Below, piece by piece: positions 63,085 through 64,000 of a stretch of DNA of 64,000 nt. The stretch lies in the NCBI GenBank assembly GCA_008921705.1, contig VFFE01006868.1, positions 496,480 to 560,479 on the forward strand, read 5' to 3'. Each line of letters starts with the position of its first letter. Within the stretch, counting starts at the first letter, position 1. Origin of the DNA: Burhinus oedicnemus. Lineage: Eukaryota; Chordata; Aves; Charadriiformes; Burhinidae. The translations under genes were made by a program, and so were the position numbers. The notes under the pieces are model-generated. The model was not told where the DNA came from, did no database searches, and saw only the letters and a program-made list of their open reading frames with translations.

Positions 63085-63268
63085 GATTTTGATTATGAGT
63101 CAGCTGTACCATTGCTGTCTTCTGTCATATCACTTAATTTTTCTCTCTCTCTCAGTTCCCATGTTAGGAAAATGGTTGAAATGTACGCTTCTCTCAAAGA
63201 AGCTCAAGCTTTACTGCTTATAAATTGCTTTGAGATACTTGGAAGGAAAGTGCTATATAATTTTGAAG
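63085..63268 (+). mobile_element. MIR-like CORE-SINE fossil with GCTATATAA tail
   Basis: In order: ATATCACTTAATTTTTCTCT and CTCTCAGTTCCC near 63127-63160 match AGTCACTTAACCTCTCTGTG and CCTCAGTTTCCC. AGGAAAATGGTTGAAATG matches TGTAAAATGGGGATAATG. GCTTTGAGATACTTGGAAGG and AAAGTGCTATATAA (63227-63260) match the amniote tail GCTTTGAGATCCTTGGATGA and AAGGTGCTATATAA. The tail agreement is striking for such an old element. A 110-codon open frame running through it (62959-63291) is an accident, since the SINE is non-coding. Confidence 0.65.
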
Positions 63269-63712
63269 TTCAGATTCCCCAGAAGGTGTAAAATGGCAAA
63301 CTTCCATGAGCTGTGATAATTTACTACAGCTGAGAGTTTACCTTCTGTCCCTACCTTACTGTGCTTCAAGCTCGAGTAGATGAAAAGTTTAGTTTTTCCA
63401 TTATAGCAACTCTTTGCTTTAATATAATGTCATTCATTACCATATATAATGTTATATATTAACGTAGTTCAGCTAACCTTCTGTAAAGCTGATTTTTGGT
63501 CATAGTTATTTTATTAGAAGTCTAAAAAGCTGAAATATTTTTACTGAGGTTAGTCAATGACTTCTAGGTAGGCTTCTGTCCAGTCTCATTTCCAGTTAAT
63601 ATAAGAAATGGTAAAATGAATGCATTGGATAAAGTGTGTAAAAGAAGTGCATACAATTTTGAAAAGTGTACATTCTATTCTTAATTGTTATTGTAAAATT
63701 GACATTTTTCCG

Positions 63713-63734
63713 ATGTGTTTCATGGGAAACACAT
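63713..63734. repeat. Perfect 9-bp hairpin
   Basis: ATGTGTTTC, loop ATGG, then GAAACACAT form an uninterrupted 9-bp stem. The stem is too short for a microRNA precursor and is not followed by a T run on the gene strand. Confidence 0.6.
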
Positions 63735-64000
63735 ACATAAAAAAACCTGGAATTACCACTGCCACTCACAACCTTTTTTTATAAAATAATGCCCTTTCTG
63801 GGAAGGCCAGTATCATTATGTAGCACCAGGGAGGAAGGAAACTTGTGGTAAAGCACTAGACTGAGAACGCAGGGGTCTGTATTTGGTTGGTGGGGAGTTT
63901 GTCTTGATAAAGAATTCCTCCCTTCCTCACAAAGATGTTGTGCAGAAACATTCCTTAAAATTTTTTGAGATGTAGATACAGCTGTTACTAATGGAGGTGT

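Larger units (their letters stand above)
49700..64000 (+). other. KLHL32: KLHL32 intron (5' part), at least 14.3 kb
   Basis: This intron begins with GTAAGG after the BACK exon and is not closed in the window. No open frame matches the expected next peptide (L-A-V-R-W-L...) or any Kelch repeat with its double glycine, so the rest of the gene lies beyond 64000. Contents are a T22 run next to a 29-bp tandem duplication (53052-53131), a TA repeat (53861-53877), a solo LTR (about 56933-57478) and a 2 kb antisense CR1 (57836-59825). Direct repeats flank an A/C-rich insert (61117-61209), and a MIR-like fossil lies at 63085-63268. 49740-53050 and 53880-56900 contain nothing I can assign. Confidence 0.75.

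Noticed and set aside
62959..63291. 110-codon open frame on the + strand
   Set aside because: It runs through a MIR-like SINE, which is non-coding, and the protein has no recognisable domain or splice context.
63713..63734. Hairpin as a microRNA precursor
   Set aside because: The 9-bp stem with a 4-base loop is far too short.
1..64000. CRISPR arrays, tRNA, rRNA, snRNA genes and CpG-island promoters
   Set aside because: None seen on reading both strands. The window is intronic vertebrate DNA.

Overview
The window looks like nuclear DNA of a bird. It is AT-rich and almost entirely non-coding. It carries several 5'-truncated CR1 LINE copies of the avian type, ending in the characteristic ATTCTATG-like 3' repeats, and a solo endogenous-retrovirus LTR. 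Beneath these lie much older CR1, MIR-like and other amniote repeat fossils. There is no operon structure, CRISPR array, tRNA or rRNA. The species cannot be named from the sequence alone.

One host gene is visible, on the + strand. Three short exons (13344-13451, 27171-27269 and 49484-49699) have proper AG/GT borders, all in phase 0. They encode consecutive pieces of the BTB and BACK region of a BTB-Kelch protein that I recognise as KLHL32. The first exon carries the BTB helix with a Met-X-Glu Cullin-3-contact motif, the second the end of the BTB fold, the third the start of BACK. The start codon and first part of BTB lie upstream of base 1. The rest of BACK and the Kelch propeller lie beyond base 64000. 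The window is therefore the middle of a large gene: at least 13.3 kb of intron, then introns of 13.7 kb and 22.2 kb, then at least 14.3 kb of a further intron.

Layout: 1-13343 is intron with an ancient minus-strand CR1 (about 1640-2712), two adjacent tandem duplications (3500-3642) and otherwise unassigned DNA. 13452-27170 is intron with a cluster of four sense-oriented CR1 copies (17.3-23.4 kb), one of them about 2 kb with a dead reverse transcriptase and one internally deleted. 27270-49483 is the intron poorest in recent CR1. It holds MIR-like fossils, two old CR1 fragments, a CTCF-like motif beside a homeodomain-site-rich AT block (34.6-35.4 kb), a 20-N assembly gap and a striking 310-bp imperfect inverted repeat (48292-48601). 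49700-64000 is intron with a 29-bp tandem duplication, a sense solo LTR (about 56933-57478), a 2 kb antisense CR1 (57836-59825) and a MIR-like fossil near the end.

I found no new gene system. The most unexplained structure is the 310-bp inverted repeat, followed by the possible conserved non-coding block near 34.7-35.4 kb. Repeat family assignments come from recognition, not from a database search.
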